Below are positions 10,143-18,243 of a stretch of DNA of 36,466 nucleotides, piece by piece (within the stretch, counting starts at the first letter, position 1; each line of letters opens with the position of its first letter). Below the pieces are notes generated by a model that was not told where the DNA came from, ran no database searches, and worked only from the letters and a program-made list of their open reading frames with translations. The translations under genes and the position numbers were made by a program. The stretch is from Opitutia bacterium (lineage in GTDB: Bacteria > Verrucomicrobiota > Verrucomicrobiia > Opitutales > Coraliomargaritaceae): contig JAQWIW010000025.1 in NCBI GenBank assembly GCA_029248665.1, positions 1 to 36,466 of the forward strand. The letters are read 5' to 3'.

Positions 10143-11015
10143 CTAAGACAAGGTTTTTCCAAAATAAGCGAGTAACCACATTTCCGTCCAAATTCTAAAA
10201 CATCCTTCGGGCGAGATTTGTCCTTTTTCCTCATTATTGGGCATATTAAGAAAACCCATGTCTTGGTTTTCTCTTTCTAATTCCCGCTGCAGCTTATTGG
10301 TCTTTGTGAGTATATCTTCATCGAGTAGAGCCCATTTGTCTGCGGTCTTCTCTATAGCCTTTCGATGCTTTTTTAAAAGTTGTTTTAAAGAATGACAAAG
10401 AGGGAATCGGTTTACTGACCAATGTTTAGGATAAAATCCTCCAAAAGGCATATTTTGATTATCCATAATCAAGTTTTCACCTGAAACTTTCGTACTCAAA
10501 AGCGAATAAAAAAGCTTTATTTGATTATGGGCATTGGGAATAAATAAAATATTCAGGCGAATTTTTTGAGTCTCATCCAAAAAAATTGCCTGCCGTATCG
10601 TAATATGTGATACAATTTGAGCTTTTAAAGTTTCTTCAAATTTAAATCCTTCTTTTGAAAGCAATTCTTTTACTTTGAGTACCTCTTTATTTAAGGGCCA
10701 TAAATTTTCATCTGTATCATTTTTATATTTTGGAAACAATTCCATCTCACTTATATTCAACATATGAATAGAAATTTTATAAAATAAAGTTTCTAAGATA
10801 AACCATAGTGCTAAGCCACTCACGAAATGCACCCATTCTGGACGACTTGACCACTCGAAGAAGGTCAAGATTAAGCTAAACACACAAGCAAAGCTGATCC
10901 AGCGTATCCAATGGTTGGCTAATCCCAAAAATCGCATCGGTAGCTGTTTATTTAAAAAATAGGTTATTATATAAACCGCCAATAAAAGCAGCGTCAGCTC
11001 TATGCTTACGAACAT
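10143..11015 (-). CDS. Membrane protein of unknown function
   Basis: I do not recognise this 290-residue protein. The first 85 residues hold three hydrophobic segments (about 3-21, 36-52, 62-80). The remaining 200 residues are hydrophilic and probably cytoplasmic, with a Lys/Glu-rich helical stretch (about 210-255) and several Trp/Phe-rich positions. No catalytic motif is evident. It lies 35 bases downstream of dnaN on the same strand and may be cotranscribed with it; the 3' end is 16 bases from the gnd stop. The ATG at 11015 directly precedes the first membrane segment. A distant link to lipid or envelope functions is possible but unsupported. Confidence 0.6.
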   Translation of the reverse strand: MFVSIELTLLLLAVYIITYFLNKQLPMRFLGLANHWIRWISFACVFSLILTFFEWSSRPEWVHFVSGLALWFILETLFYKISIHMLNISEMELFPKYKNDTDENLWPLNKEVLKVKELLSKEGFKFEETLKAQIVSHITIRQAIFLDETQKIRLNILFIPNAHNQIKLFYSLLSTKVSGENLIMDNQNMPFGGFYPKHWSVNRFPLCHSLKQLLKKHRKAIEKTADKWALLDEDILTKTNKLQRELERENQDMGFLNMPNNEEKGQISPEGCFRIWTEMWLLAYFGKTLS

Positions 11016-11050
11016 AATTTAAAATGAAATACTTACGAATTTAAATGTGC

Positions 11051-12181
11051 TTAATTAAGCCTTAATGGCATAATCACACATAGAAATTGGTTAAGCGTCT
11101 TAACTAAACCAGGACTTAATTCATCCTTAAATTCAAAGAAAATTTCGTCATGATTTAAGGCTCTTAACGGCTCCATTAAAAACGTAGGATTAAAAGCAAT
11201 TTGCACATCCGGTCCATCATAGGCAATACCCATAGATTCATGTGATTCACCATATTCGGCTGAAGATCCCATAATCTCCATCAAATTATTACTCATTTTC
11301 AATTTAATTGAATTACTTTTCTCTGATGTCACCAAAGCTGCACGATGCACACACTCCAAAAATAGTTCACGTTCCACTTTTATGCGGTGCTCGATCTCCT
11401 TAGGTATGACTTGTCGATAATTCGGGAAATTGCCTTCAACAATTTTGGAGACCAAATAAATATGGTCGATCAATCCACTGTTCCCCTCTTCGTCTTCTAT
11501 CGCAATTTCAAAAGCTACTTGCCTATCATTGAAAGCAATCTTCACGCCTTCACCTTTACCCACAAGACGTTCGATCTCCGAAACCGTTTTTGCTGGAAGT
11601 ATCAAGTTACCTGAATCCTTGGAATCCGATTCTAATTCATAAGAAGTCAAAGCTAAGCGACGACCATCAGTCGCTACTAAAGTTAAATTTTCGTCTGAGA
11701 AATTAAAATACACACCATTAAGAATGTAGCGATTTTCGTCTGACGATTGTGCAAAAGACACACTCTTAAGCATATTTGCTAAATCGTTTTGCTCTAATTT
11801 AAATACATGCTGATTTTCGAAAGATGGTAAAGGTGGAAACTCATCTGTCCCTATTCCCATTACCTTAAAGATTGAGCCTCCAGATGTGATTTTTGCTTGG
11901 TTGTTAGCCGCTAATTGAAAAAAGACTTCCTGTTGAGGTAATTCTTTTACAATCGTTGCCAATTTTCTGACCGGCAAAGTGATACTCCCTTCACCGGAAA
12001 CGTCTGCAGTGATTCGGCAACGTATTCCAATATCTAAATTTGTAGTTGTCAGTGATATGTGATCCGCACTCGCTTCGATTAATACGTTTCCTAGGATCGG
12101 CATAGCTGATCGTGTGCCCACTACATTGAGTACTTGTTGTAAACCATTACTAAAATGATCTTTGTTGATTTTGAATTCCAT
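11051..12181 (-). CDS. dnaN: DNA polymerase III beta subunit (sliding clamp)
   Basis: Forms the ring-shaped dimer that tethers DNA polymerase III to DNA. At 376 residues it has the family's usual length and three repeated clamp domains; the N-terminal '[14 protein letters not shown]', the middle '[12 protein letters not shown]' and '[12 protein letters not shown]', and the C-terminal 'VIMPLRL' are diagnostic. There is no dnaA or recF next to it, unlike the classical dnaA-dnaN-recF cluster. It is read leftwards, away from the proposed origin. The 264-base AT-rich region upstream of its start carries DnaA-box-like sequences (see separate entry), which may serve as an origin element or as DnaA control of dnaN. 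Confidence 0.97.
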   Translation of the reverse strand: MEFKINKDHFSNGLQQVLNVVGTRSAMPILGNVLIEASADHISLTTTNLDIGIRCRITADVSGEGSITLPVRKLATIVKELPQQEVFFQLAANNQAKITSGGSIFKVMGIGTDEFPPLPSFENQHVFKLEQNDLANMLKSVSFAQSSDENRYILNGVYFNFSDENLTLVATDGRRLALTSYELESDSKDSGNLILPAKTVSEIERLVGKGEGVKIAFNDRQVAFEIAIEDEEGNSGLIDHIYLVSKIVEGNFPNYRQVIPKEIEHRIKVERELFLECVHRAALVTSEKSNSIKLKMSNNLMEIMGSSAEYGESHESMGIAYDGPDVQIAFNPTFLMEPLRALNHDEIFFEFKDELSPGLVKTLNQFLCVIMPLRLN

Positions 12182-12445
12182 AATATTTTAAAAATACTAA
12201 CACTTTTGTATTACCTATAAAGATAATAATTATTTAATATATAAATCTCTTATTAATAGTATAGGTGGTGAATATCTTAATAAAGTGATAAAAGCTTTTT
12301 TATCAATGATTTAAAATATTTATTCGTGTGTAAAGAGAATGGGAAGAATTGTGAATACTGTGAACAATAAGTTGAATAAATCTTTTTAATAAGTGCAGGC
12401 ACATTCTATACACATTGTATACACAGTCATGTTTAGGAAATATAT
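12182..12445. other. AT-rich intergenic region upstream of dnaN with DnaA-box-like cluster; candidate origin element
   Basis: No gene is visible. The half nearest dnaN (12182-12340) is almost pure A/T, as in DNA-unwinding elements. The other half holds four 9-mers, each one mismatch from the consensus TTATNCACA. Two are in direct tandem on the minus strand (12350-12358 and 12359-12367, reading TGTGAATAC and TGTGAACAA). Two are on the plus strand 11 bases apart (12406-12414 CTATACACA and 12417-12425 GTATACACA). None is a perfect box. The location beside dnaN fits an origin or a DnaA-regulated dnaN promoter. The strand-bias flip lies 3.7 kb away, which weakens the origin reading. Confidence 0.4.
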
Positions 12446-12793
12446 TTATTTTAAGGAGTCTAAATATTTCCAAAATGAATCTTCTTGTTCCGCTAAGAAT
12501 TCTTCATTAACAGGTAACTTGGTTCTGAATATGAAATCCGATAAAGTGTTTTTGTGTAAAATATAATGTGCAAAAAGCTGGTCTTTGATCAGTTCAAAAT
12601 AAATTCTAAAATCATTCGCACGAACACGATAATATACAGTATTATCTCTATGAAAGGATCTTAATTCTTCACTAGAATGCTCTAATTGCTCCTTTGTAAT
12701 TGAACTGATAATCTCCGCAATTTTCATTTGTTCCGTTATCTCGAGTTGATTTAACTCTTTCATGCTTTGCTCACTAAAATTGACTTGATACAT
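12446..12793 (-). CDS. RelE/ParE-like toxin-fold protein, no partner antitoxin visible
   Basis: A 115-residue protein whose middle part ('RSFHRDNTVYYRVRANDFRIYFE') resembles the core strands of RelE/ParE-type toxins: an early helix pair, then 'YRVR..DFRIYFE' and a final strand with a His. In that family the proteins cut ribosome-bound mRNA (RelE) or poison gyrase (ParE). The C-terminus (from about residue 90) extends beyond a minimal toxin with an acidic, Trp-containing tail. No small antitoxin gene lies on either side: upstream is a divergent ispH after 44 bases, downstream the dnaN intergenic region. It may therefore be an orphan or a domesticated RNA-binding protein. The fold call is by pattern only. 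Confidence 0.55.
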   Translation of the reverse strand: MYQVNFSEQSMKELNQLEITEQMKIAEIISSITKEQLEHSSEELRSFHRDNTVYYRVRANDFRIYFELIKDQLFAHYILHKNTLSDFIFRTKLPVNEEFLAEQEDSFWKYLDSLK

Positions 12794-12837
12794 ATTTCTG
12801 TCAGATTCTTTTTTATATTCAGGAGATTAATTTTATT

Positions 12838-14550
12838 ATGCCAACTATAACTCTCAGCTTTGACCTAAATAATCGACTTAAAGTCAAAAAAGATAAAGCA
12901 AATAGCTACGATTCTTGTATAATTTATGATTCTGCTGAAAATAAAAATTTCTTAGATAAACTCCATTGGCAAAATAAAGACTACGATTGTTATATTGACT
13001 ATCATTCTAATCATACATCCCCCGATCTTTTTTTAACCTGGGATGCTTTGCAATCGGCCGAAAAAACCGAAGCACTCACAAGCCTACTAGATTTAATAGA
13101 ACCTTATTTAATCAATATTTCTTACTTAAAATTTAATCAAACAGACTATGTCTATCGCTTTAGAAATAAAAAAGAGCGAAATACTCAAATTTATAAAAAT
13201 GATAGAAACATTATTTACCAAAGTCAGTTATGTTCTACGATTAAAGCGATTAGACGAATCAAAGAGAAAATTTCGAATGATCCAATAACTTTAAACTTTG
13301 GAGCGGTTGAATACATCTTGCCCAGTCATTTTGGTTTTTGTTTAGGAGTACAAAATGCCATAGAAAGGGCCTACGAAACGATTGCAAATTATCCAGACAG
13401 ACGGATTTATATGCTGAGCGAACTCATTCATAACCCATTCGTAAATAATGATTTAAATAAAAGAGGCTTAAAATATTTACAAACAGATAAGGGACAATGG
13501 CTCGATGCAGACGGGAAAGCGGTTGTAGATATGTCTGACATATCGGCCCTCTGGAATCAGTTAAAACTCAATGATATTGTCATCATTCCAGCATTTGGTG
13601 CAACGCATGAAGATAAAATTCGTCTGATTAAAAAAGGCATTTCCTTAAAAGAGTTTGATGCAACCTGCATGCTTGTCGAAAAAGTATGGAAAGCGATTAA
13701 GAAGCATTCCGAAGAAGGATTTACGACTTTAATTCATGGAAAATATTACCATGAAGAAACAAAAGCCACTTTTTCAAATGCATTAAGTTATGGACCTGCC
13801 TTAATTTTAGCAGACATCGAGGAAGCTAAATTATTAGGTTCTATTATTATGGCTCCAAAGGAGGCAAAGCGAAAGTTATTTGATAAACACTTTATAAATC
13901 GATGCTCTCCCGGGTTTAATCCGGACACGGATTTAGAAAAAATAGCCGTTGTCAATCAAACCACCCTCTTACGCAATCTAACCATAGAAATTATTAACTA
14001 TTTCCGTGAATTAATCATTGAGAAATATGGAGAAGCCAATCGAAGAGAGCATCTTTGGGACAATGAAAAAGGAGATACTTTATGCTATGCTACACAAGTC
14101 AACCAAGACGCATTAATCAAAGCCTTATCAACAGACTTAGATCATGCTTTAGTCATAGGTGGAAAAAATAGCTCGAATACCTACCAACTATACCAAATTT
14201 GCGCACGTCAATCAGGCGAAAAAGCGCATTACATTCAATCCGAAGCCAATATCCAGTCTATCGATACGATAAATCATTATGTTTATAGCCAAAGCGGAGA
14301 TAACACCGAACAAACTCGCCCTTTTATCAACACAGAGCTCAGCACAGAGACCCATGCCAATGGGCAGCCGAAGCAAAAGAAACCCGTACGTATATTAATC
14401 ACTGGCGGGGCCTCCTGCCCAGATGGGATAATTCAGCAAGTCATCAGTAAAATTAACGAATTTTTTCCAAAAGAAGAACTACGCTCTATGGAATCCGTTT
14501 TAGATGAACTAAACGAAATTAAGGAACTTGAAGAATCCAAGAATGGATAG
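12838..14550 (+). CDS. ispH: 4-hydroxy-3-methylbut-2-enyl diphosphate reductase with long N-terminal extension
   Basis: Last enzyme of the MEP isoprenoid pathway; an iron-sulfur enzyme that makes IPP and DMAPP. The three cluster cysteines are Cys168 ('FCLGV'), Cys277 ('ATCML') and Cys416 ('LCYATQ'). The substrate histidines are His198 ('LIHN') and His300 ('IHGKYYHEE', with the Glu at 306). 'NQTTL' (373-377), 'GGKNSSNT' (441-448) and 'GGASCPDGI' near the C-terminus complete the family set. The IspH core starts only around residue 155: about 155 residues in front match no part of the usual 310-residue enzyme and are not recognised. Divergent from the toxin-like gene by 44 bases. The neighbouring polyprenyl synthase (33021-34052) would use its products. 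Confidence 0.9.
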   Translation: MPTITLSFDLNNRLKVKKDKANSYDSCIIYDSAENKNFLDKLHWQNKDYDCYIDYHSNHTSPDLFLTWDALQSAEKTEALTSLLDLIEPYLINISYLKFNQTDYVYRFRNKKERNTQIYKNDRNIIYQSQLCSTIKAIRRIKEKISNDPITLNFGAVEYILPSHFGFCLGVQNAIERAYETIANYPDRRIYMLSELIHNPFVNNDLNKRGLKYLQTDKGQWLDADGKAVVDMSDISALWNQLKLNDIVIIPAFGATHEDKIRLIKKGISLKEFDATCMLVEKVWKAIKKHSEEGFTTLIHGKYYHEETKATFSNALSYGPALILADIEEAKLLGSIIMAPKEAKRKLFDKHFINRCSPGFNPDTDLEKIAVVNQTTLLRNLTIEIINYFRELIIEKYGEANRREHLWDNEKGDTLCYATQVNQDALIKALSTDLDHALVIGGKNSSNTYQLYQICARQSGEKAHYIQSEANIQSIDTINHYVYSQSGDNTEQTRPFINTELSTETHANGQPKQKKPVRILITGGASCPDGIIQQVISKINEFFPKEELRSMESVLDELNEIKELEESKNG

Positions 14551-14577
14551 ATAGATCAATCCATACAAAGTATCGGA

Positions 14578-15933
14578 TCAGTCAGAGATCACCAATTCAC
14601 CTGTTAAAGAATTCACCGATACATCGGTAATATTCACATCAACCAATTCGCCAATCAATCGTTCACTCGCCGGGACGATCACTTTTCGAAAGCCTCTGGT
14701 ACGACCCTGATACATATTATCGCCACGCTTCGCCTTCCCTTCCAGCAAAACTTCTTGAGTCGTTCCGATCAAAGATTGATTCCTAGCCAAGGATGAGCGA
14801 CTTAAAATATTGAGTAAAATTTGATTTCGTGTTTCTTTTATCTCCTTAGAGATCGGGTCACCTTCCGGTTCGGCCGTGGTTCCAGGGCGAACGCTGTATT
14901 TGAAAATATAAGCCATATCAAAACCGATCGATTCAAAAGCCGAACGAGTGGCTTCAAAATCTTCATCGGTCTCTCCAGGGAAGCCGACAATTATATCTGT
15001 GGATATATAGATATCTGGGCGGATCGCTCGTAATTTTTCAATAATTTCTCGAAACTTCTCAATACTGTAAGGTCTACGCATCGCTTTAAGAATGGAATTG
15101 CTTCCACTTTGCATGGGAAAATGTAAGTATTCGCACAACTTAGGCAGTCTTTGGTAGCATTCAATTAAATCATCTTTAAAGCCAACAGGATGCGGACTTG
15201 TAAATCGAATCCGTTCGATTCCATCAATCGCATTTACTTTTTCTAATAACTGCACAAAGGGGCTTTTTTTATCAACAAAAGGAAATTCTCTCACCGCATA
15301 TTGATTCACGATTTGTCCGAGCAAAGTCACCTCCCTAGTTCCTTTATTGGCTAAGCCTTTTATCTCCTCTACAATTTCATTCATCGGGCGTGCTCGTTCA
15401 GCACCACGGGTTTTAGGGACGATGCAATAAGAGCATTTCATATTACAGCCCTGCATAATACTCACAAAAGCCGATACTTTATGCACCTCATCACTATGGG
15501 ATTTAATCGTATTTTGTGAGCCCGCCTCTTCTTCGATATCCACGATAGTTTCCGGTCTCGGCCCCAAGCCATTCATGCTCGCAATCATATTATCCAAATG
15601 ATCAGGAACTCGGTGGAATTTCTGCGTGCCGATTACCAAATCTAAATCAGGCAAAGTGTCTACTAGGCTATCGCCTTTATTTTGTGCCATACAGCCCATG
15701 ATGCCCAAAATAAGATTCGCCTTCTTCCTTTTTTTTGCGGTTATATAGCCAGCCTTCCCAATCGCTTTTTGCTCTGCCTGTTCCCGAACACTGCAAGTAT
15801 TCAGTAAGATAATATCCGCTTCGCTTTCTTCCTCAATAATCGAGTAGCCTTTATTACGTAGTAAGGCCGCCACTGCCTGAGAATCTCTTTCATTCATCTG
15901 ACAGCCATAGGTTTTTATATAGACTCGGTTCAC
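14578..15933 (-). CDS. miaB: tRNA-2-methylthio-N6-dimethylallyladenosine synthase
   Basis: Radical SAM enzyme that adds the 2-methylthio group to i6A37 of tRNAs reading codons that start with U. The N-terminal UPF0004 domain carries the auxiliary-cluster cysteines Cys11, Cys47 and Cys81. The radical SAM cluster is CxxxCxxC at Cys163, Cys167 and Cys170, and a C-terminal TRAM domain begins around residue 375. The 451-residue length is normal. The usual 'LGQNVN' motif reads 'LGQIVN', a substitution I note without claiming an effect. The 3' end is 27 bases from the ispH stop (convergent). The other half of the pathway, miaA, is not in the window. Confidence 0.96.
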   Translation of the reverse strand: MNRVYIKTYGCQMNERDSQAVAALLRNKGYSIIEEESEADIILLNTCSVREQAEQKAIGKAGYITAKKRKKANLILGIMGCMAQNKGDSLVDTLPDLDLVIGTQKFHRVPDHLDNMIASMNGLGPRPETIVDIEEEAGSQNTIKSHSDEVHKVSAFVSIMQGCNMKCSYCIVPKTRGAERARPMNEIVEEIKGLANKGTREVTLLGQIVNQYAVREFPFVDKKSPFVQLLEKVNAIDGIERIRFTSPHPVGFKDDLIECYQRLPKLCEYLHFPMQSGSNSILKAMRRPYSIEKFREIIEKLRAIRPDIYISTDIIVGFPGETDEDFEATRSAFESIGFDMAYIFKYSVRPGTTAEPEGDPISKEIKETRNQILLNILSRSSLARNQSLIGTTQEVLLEGKAKRGDNMYQGRTRGFRKVIVPASERLIGELVDVNITDVSVNSLTGELVISD

Positions 15934-16301
15934 GGTAAAATTGATTTATTACAGCCAAAAGAGTCTATTTCTTTATTTCTGCCAATAATTTTTTACAGAT
16001 TAATCCATCTTTCTATTTGTTTATCCAATTTATAGGGACTTGCTCGAAGAAATAAACCAAACAGCCTTTACGGAATCAGGCGCTTTTATTTGAAATATCA
16101 CCAGCCCAAGCCTGCCCTCATCTACCCAAGCCAGCCCAACCTAACCCTAAGTCAACTCAGGATTAAGGCCAGGCTGAAGAGAGTGAAGGGAGTGAAGAGC
16201 CGGAACAGTCCGATGAACTGCGGCTCAGTTATTGGTTGTGATTCGCGTTTATTCATTTTGAATCTGAATTTGGGAATTACATAATGAATTGGAGGCTGGA
16301 T
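15934..16301. other. Gene-poor stretch containing the G/C strand-bias flip; candidate replication-origin zone
   Basis: Nothing here reads as a gene. By hand count the plus strand has about 71 G and 122 C in 15661-16140 but about 84 G and 48 C in 16141-16440. Genes on both sides (miaB and the LRR protein) are on the same minus strand, so gene direction cannot explain the change. To the left, plus-strand C exceeds G in minus-strand genes (prfA, dnaN, miaB); to the right, G exceeds C even over the minus-strand mutS and dinB-like genes. A negative-to-positive change is the pattern expected at an origin. The nearest DnaA-like text, TTATCCAAT (about 16020-16029), has two mismatches, so the exact origin is not identified. 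Confidence 0.5.
16150..16205 (-). pseudogene. Possible degenerate copy of a signal-peptide-coding 5' end
   Basis: Read on the minus strand this stretch gives 'LFTPFTLFSLALILS' and then a stop. That resembles 'LFTLFTLALLGLGLSLS' of the signal peptide of the neighbouring LRR protein (minus-strand region 17750-17800). Both also share the plus-strand words AAGAGAGTGAAG and TAACCCTAA in the same order. No start codon or continuing frame exists, so at most it is a decayed fragment of a duplicated exported-protein gene. Low-complexity Leu/Phe/Ser codons could produce the likeness by chance. Confidence 0.25.
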
Positions 16302-17936
16302 TTAATTTGTGTTTCCAGAAGCCTCTGAGATCTCAGAAGTCAGGCGATAAAAGCCAGTTGGAGTGGTTTCAGGATCAAGTCTTAAAGAACGGGTGACGGT
16401 TCCAGTAATGGCATTAGCGGCTTTTAGATAGTCGAGGATACTTAAAGTAGCCCACGGATCATGGAGGCTGATGGTGTGCTGTAGGTTAATCGTGACGTCG
16501 CTCGGTTCATTGTCTGAAACGAGGCTTAAAATATTTGTACTTGGATCGTAGCTAATTTTTAGGAAGAGATGGACTGCATCGGTCGGATCGGTGGGATCGG
16601 TCGGGTCTGTAGGATCGGTGGGATCGGTTGGATCGTTCGGGTCAGTGGGATCGGTGGGATCGACGGGGTCAGTCGGGTCGGTCAGATCAGCCACCACATT
16701 GAGGGTATAGGAGTCACGCCATGAATCATAGCTTGCCTCATGAGCCTCATCGATAGTGATGATCAATCCTCCTACAGCAGAGCCGGTGTCTTCAAAAACG
16801 TTAGTTCCCAAGTTTGGAGCAGTCCCAAGGAAGGTGATGGACGCTAAGTTATTGCAGTTTTGAAATACCTGATTGCTCAGAAAGCTTAGGTAGTCGGGTA
16901 AGACGAGATTCTCAAGGGCGCTGCAACCAAAAAAAGCTTGAAAATTAATAGTCGTGATTTTTGAGCCTTGGTCGAAGGTGAGCGTTTTTAAGGCAGTACA
17001 TTCACGGAATACATGTTCAGGTAGGATAGTGACCCCTGCAGGAATGTTGATACTGACTAAGCTCTTACAGTACGCAAATGCGAAACTACCCACGGAACTT
17101 ACTGAATCGGGTAAGTCGAGATTGATCAGGACGGTTTCAGAAAAAGCGGAACGACCTACGGTGGTTAGGGAGTCGGGTAAGTCGATACTCTCAAGGGAGG
17201 TGCACTGATAAAAAGCAGCCGTATCAATAGTCGCGAGTTTTGAGCCTTCTGAACCTTGGGCAAAGGTGACCGTCTCTAAGGCAGAACATTCGCGGAATAG
17301 ATTGACAGGAAGCACGGTGACCTCTGAAGAAATGGTGGCACTGACTAAGCCAGTACAGTTATTAAATGCGCTACTACCGAGGATGGTTACTGAGTTGGGT
17401 AAGTCGATATTCTCAAGGGAGGTGCACCCATAAAAAGCATCCTGACGAATAGTCGTGACTTGTGAGACTTCGGCAAAGGTGACCGTGCTTAGGGAAGCAC
17501 AGCCGTAAAACGCATTCTCTTTAATAACTTTAAGGCTATTCGGAATCGTCACCGAAGTGATTACTGAACCCCCAAATCCTTGCACCCCTATTTCCGTAAC
17601 GGGAAGATTATTGTGCGTGGCGGGGATGTCCACCGCTCCCGTAATCGTTGAGGTATCGACTGCGGACACCGAATATCCGGTCTTGTCATTGAGCAAGGTG
17701 AATTCTAGATCGGCGAGTGTCGCAGCAGAGAGACTGAACGAGCCCAAGCTCAAGCTTAACCCTAAACCTAGCAGTGCTAGAGTAAAGAGAGTGAAGAGGC
17801 GGGAAAGGCTGAAAGGGCTGAAAAGGCTGGAGCATTTCGCACGAAAGCATCGAAGGTATAAGAAAGGGATGCTTGTTTGTTTAAATAGAAACAAAGGCTT
17901 TTTTATCGAGACTCTGCAGTTGATTTGATTATGCAT
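16302..17936 (-). CDS. Secreted BspA-like leucine-rich-repeat (LRR_5) surface protein
   Basis: A 544-residue protein with a long basic leader and a hydrophobic signal core (about residues 46-72). It is followed by some ten repeats of the LRR_5/BspA type, with the recurrent pattern 'AFYGCTSLENIDLPNSVT.IG..AF..C' between about residues 100 and 400. Next comes a linker of about 38 residues made of Asp-Pro-Thr triplets, then a C-terminal beta-rich domain ending in 'GFYRLTS'. BspA-like repeats mediate adhesion or binding at the cell surface. The end domain resembles that of the ubiquitin-containing protein at 34089. No ATG lies nearer to the hydrophobic core, so the first residues could be over-called if a GTG/TTG start is used. 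Flanked by two gene-poor stretches, so probably monocistronic. Confidence 0.82.
   Translation of the reverse strand: MHNQINCRVSIKKPLFLFKQTSIPFLYLRCFRAKCSSLFSPFSLSRLFTLFTLALLGLGLSLSLGSFSLSAATLADLEFTLLNDKTGYSVSAVDTSTITGAVDIPATHNNLPVTEIGVQGFGGSVITSVTIPNSLKVIKENAFYGCASLSTVTFAEVSQVTTIRQDAFYGCTSLENIDLPNSVTILGSSAFNNCTGLVSATISSEVTVLPVNLFRECSALETVTFAQGSEGSKLATIDTAAFYQCTSLESIDLPDSLTTVGRSAFSETVLINLDLPDSVSSVGSFAFAYCKSLVSINIPAGVTILPEHVFRECTALKTLTFDQGSKITTINFQAFFGCSALENLVLPDYLSFLSNQVFQNCNNLASITFLGTAPNLGTNVFEDTGSAVGGLIITIDEAHEASYDSWRDSYTLNVVADLTDPTDPVDPTDPTDPNDPTDPTDPTDPTDPTDPTDAVHLFLKISYDPSTNILSLVSDNEPSDVTINLQHTISLHDPWATLSILDYLKAANAITGTVTRSLRLDPETTPTGFYRLTSEISEASGNTN
16579..16687. repeat. Tandem 9-bp repeats encoding an Asp-Pro-Thr linker
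   Basis: About twelve imperfect copies of a 9-base unit (plus strand TCGGTSGGA, S = C or G) inside the LRR protein gene. They encode the repeated Thr-Asp-Pro linker on the minus strand. Units differ at single bases (Val and Asn replace Thr at two places), so copy number could change by slippage without a frameshift. Confidence 0.9.
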
Positions 17937-18235
17937 AATACAAATTTATAGAAGTTGAGATAACTCGATTCATTATAACTCGATTTATTCGATTCATTAA
18001 AAGGGACTTGATTTATCAATGTTGATTAAGCTCGATCGATTAAAAGAGCTTTGCTTGCAAATAAGAGACCCTTAGGCGTTATTTATTCCCTAAATTTTCT
18101 AATGCTTTAGTGATTCGCAGCTATTTGCTGTGATGTGCTTGGTGTGGGCCAGCGGTTCTTCCGTATGGCTTGGTCTCGCCTCGCTGCGGACTTTTATTGC
18201 CCTTACTTCTTTTGCTCCGCAGACCTAAACCTAAA
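17937..18235. other. Intergenic stretch with short direct and inverted repeats; no gene seen
   Basis: The first part upstream of the LRR gene is AT-rich and holds paired short direct repeats: ATAACTCGATT at 17960-17970 and 17975-17985, and CGATTCATTA at 17966-17975 and 17990-17999. The part beyond about 18121 is more GC-rich and contains a 7-bp inverted repeat, CTGCGGA (18184-18190) with TCCGCAG (18216-18222). The minus-strand open frame here is unlikely to be a gene. The GC-rich part may be a dispersed intergenic repeat or a structured RNA, but nothing in the window is a second copy. Confidence 0.4.
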
Positions 18236-18243
18236 TTAGGTTT
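18227..18243. terminator. Perfect 8-bp inverted repeat at the end of the HAD phosphatase gene
   Basis: AAACCTAA and TTAGGTTT are separated by one A and cover the stop codon of the minus-strand HAD gene. With the 7-bp inverted repeat just beyond (18184-18222) it may end that transcript. There is no following T-run, so a Rho-independent terminator is not clearly supported. Confidence 0.25.

Noticed and set aside
16090-16284. Plus-strand open frame of 64 codons in the gap after miaB
   Set aside because: Composition is that of the C-rich to G-rich transition; no recognisable domain or signal, and the opposite strand resembles a decayed signal-peptide sequence.
16579-16687. Regular short tandem repeats that might suggest a CRISPR array
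   Set aside because: Unit is 9 bases without spacers and stays in frame as a Thr-Asp-Pro linker of the LRR protein.
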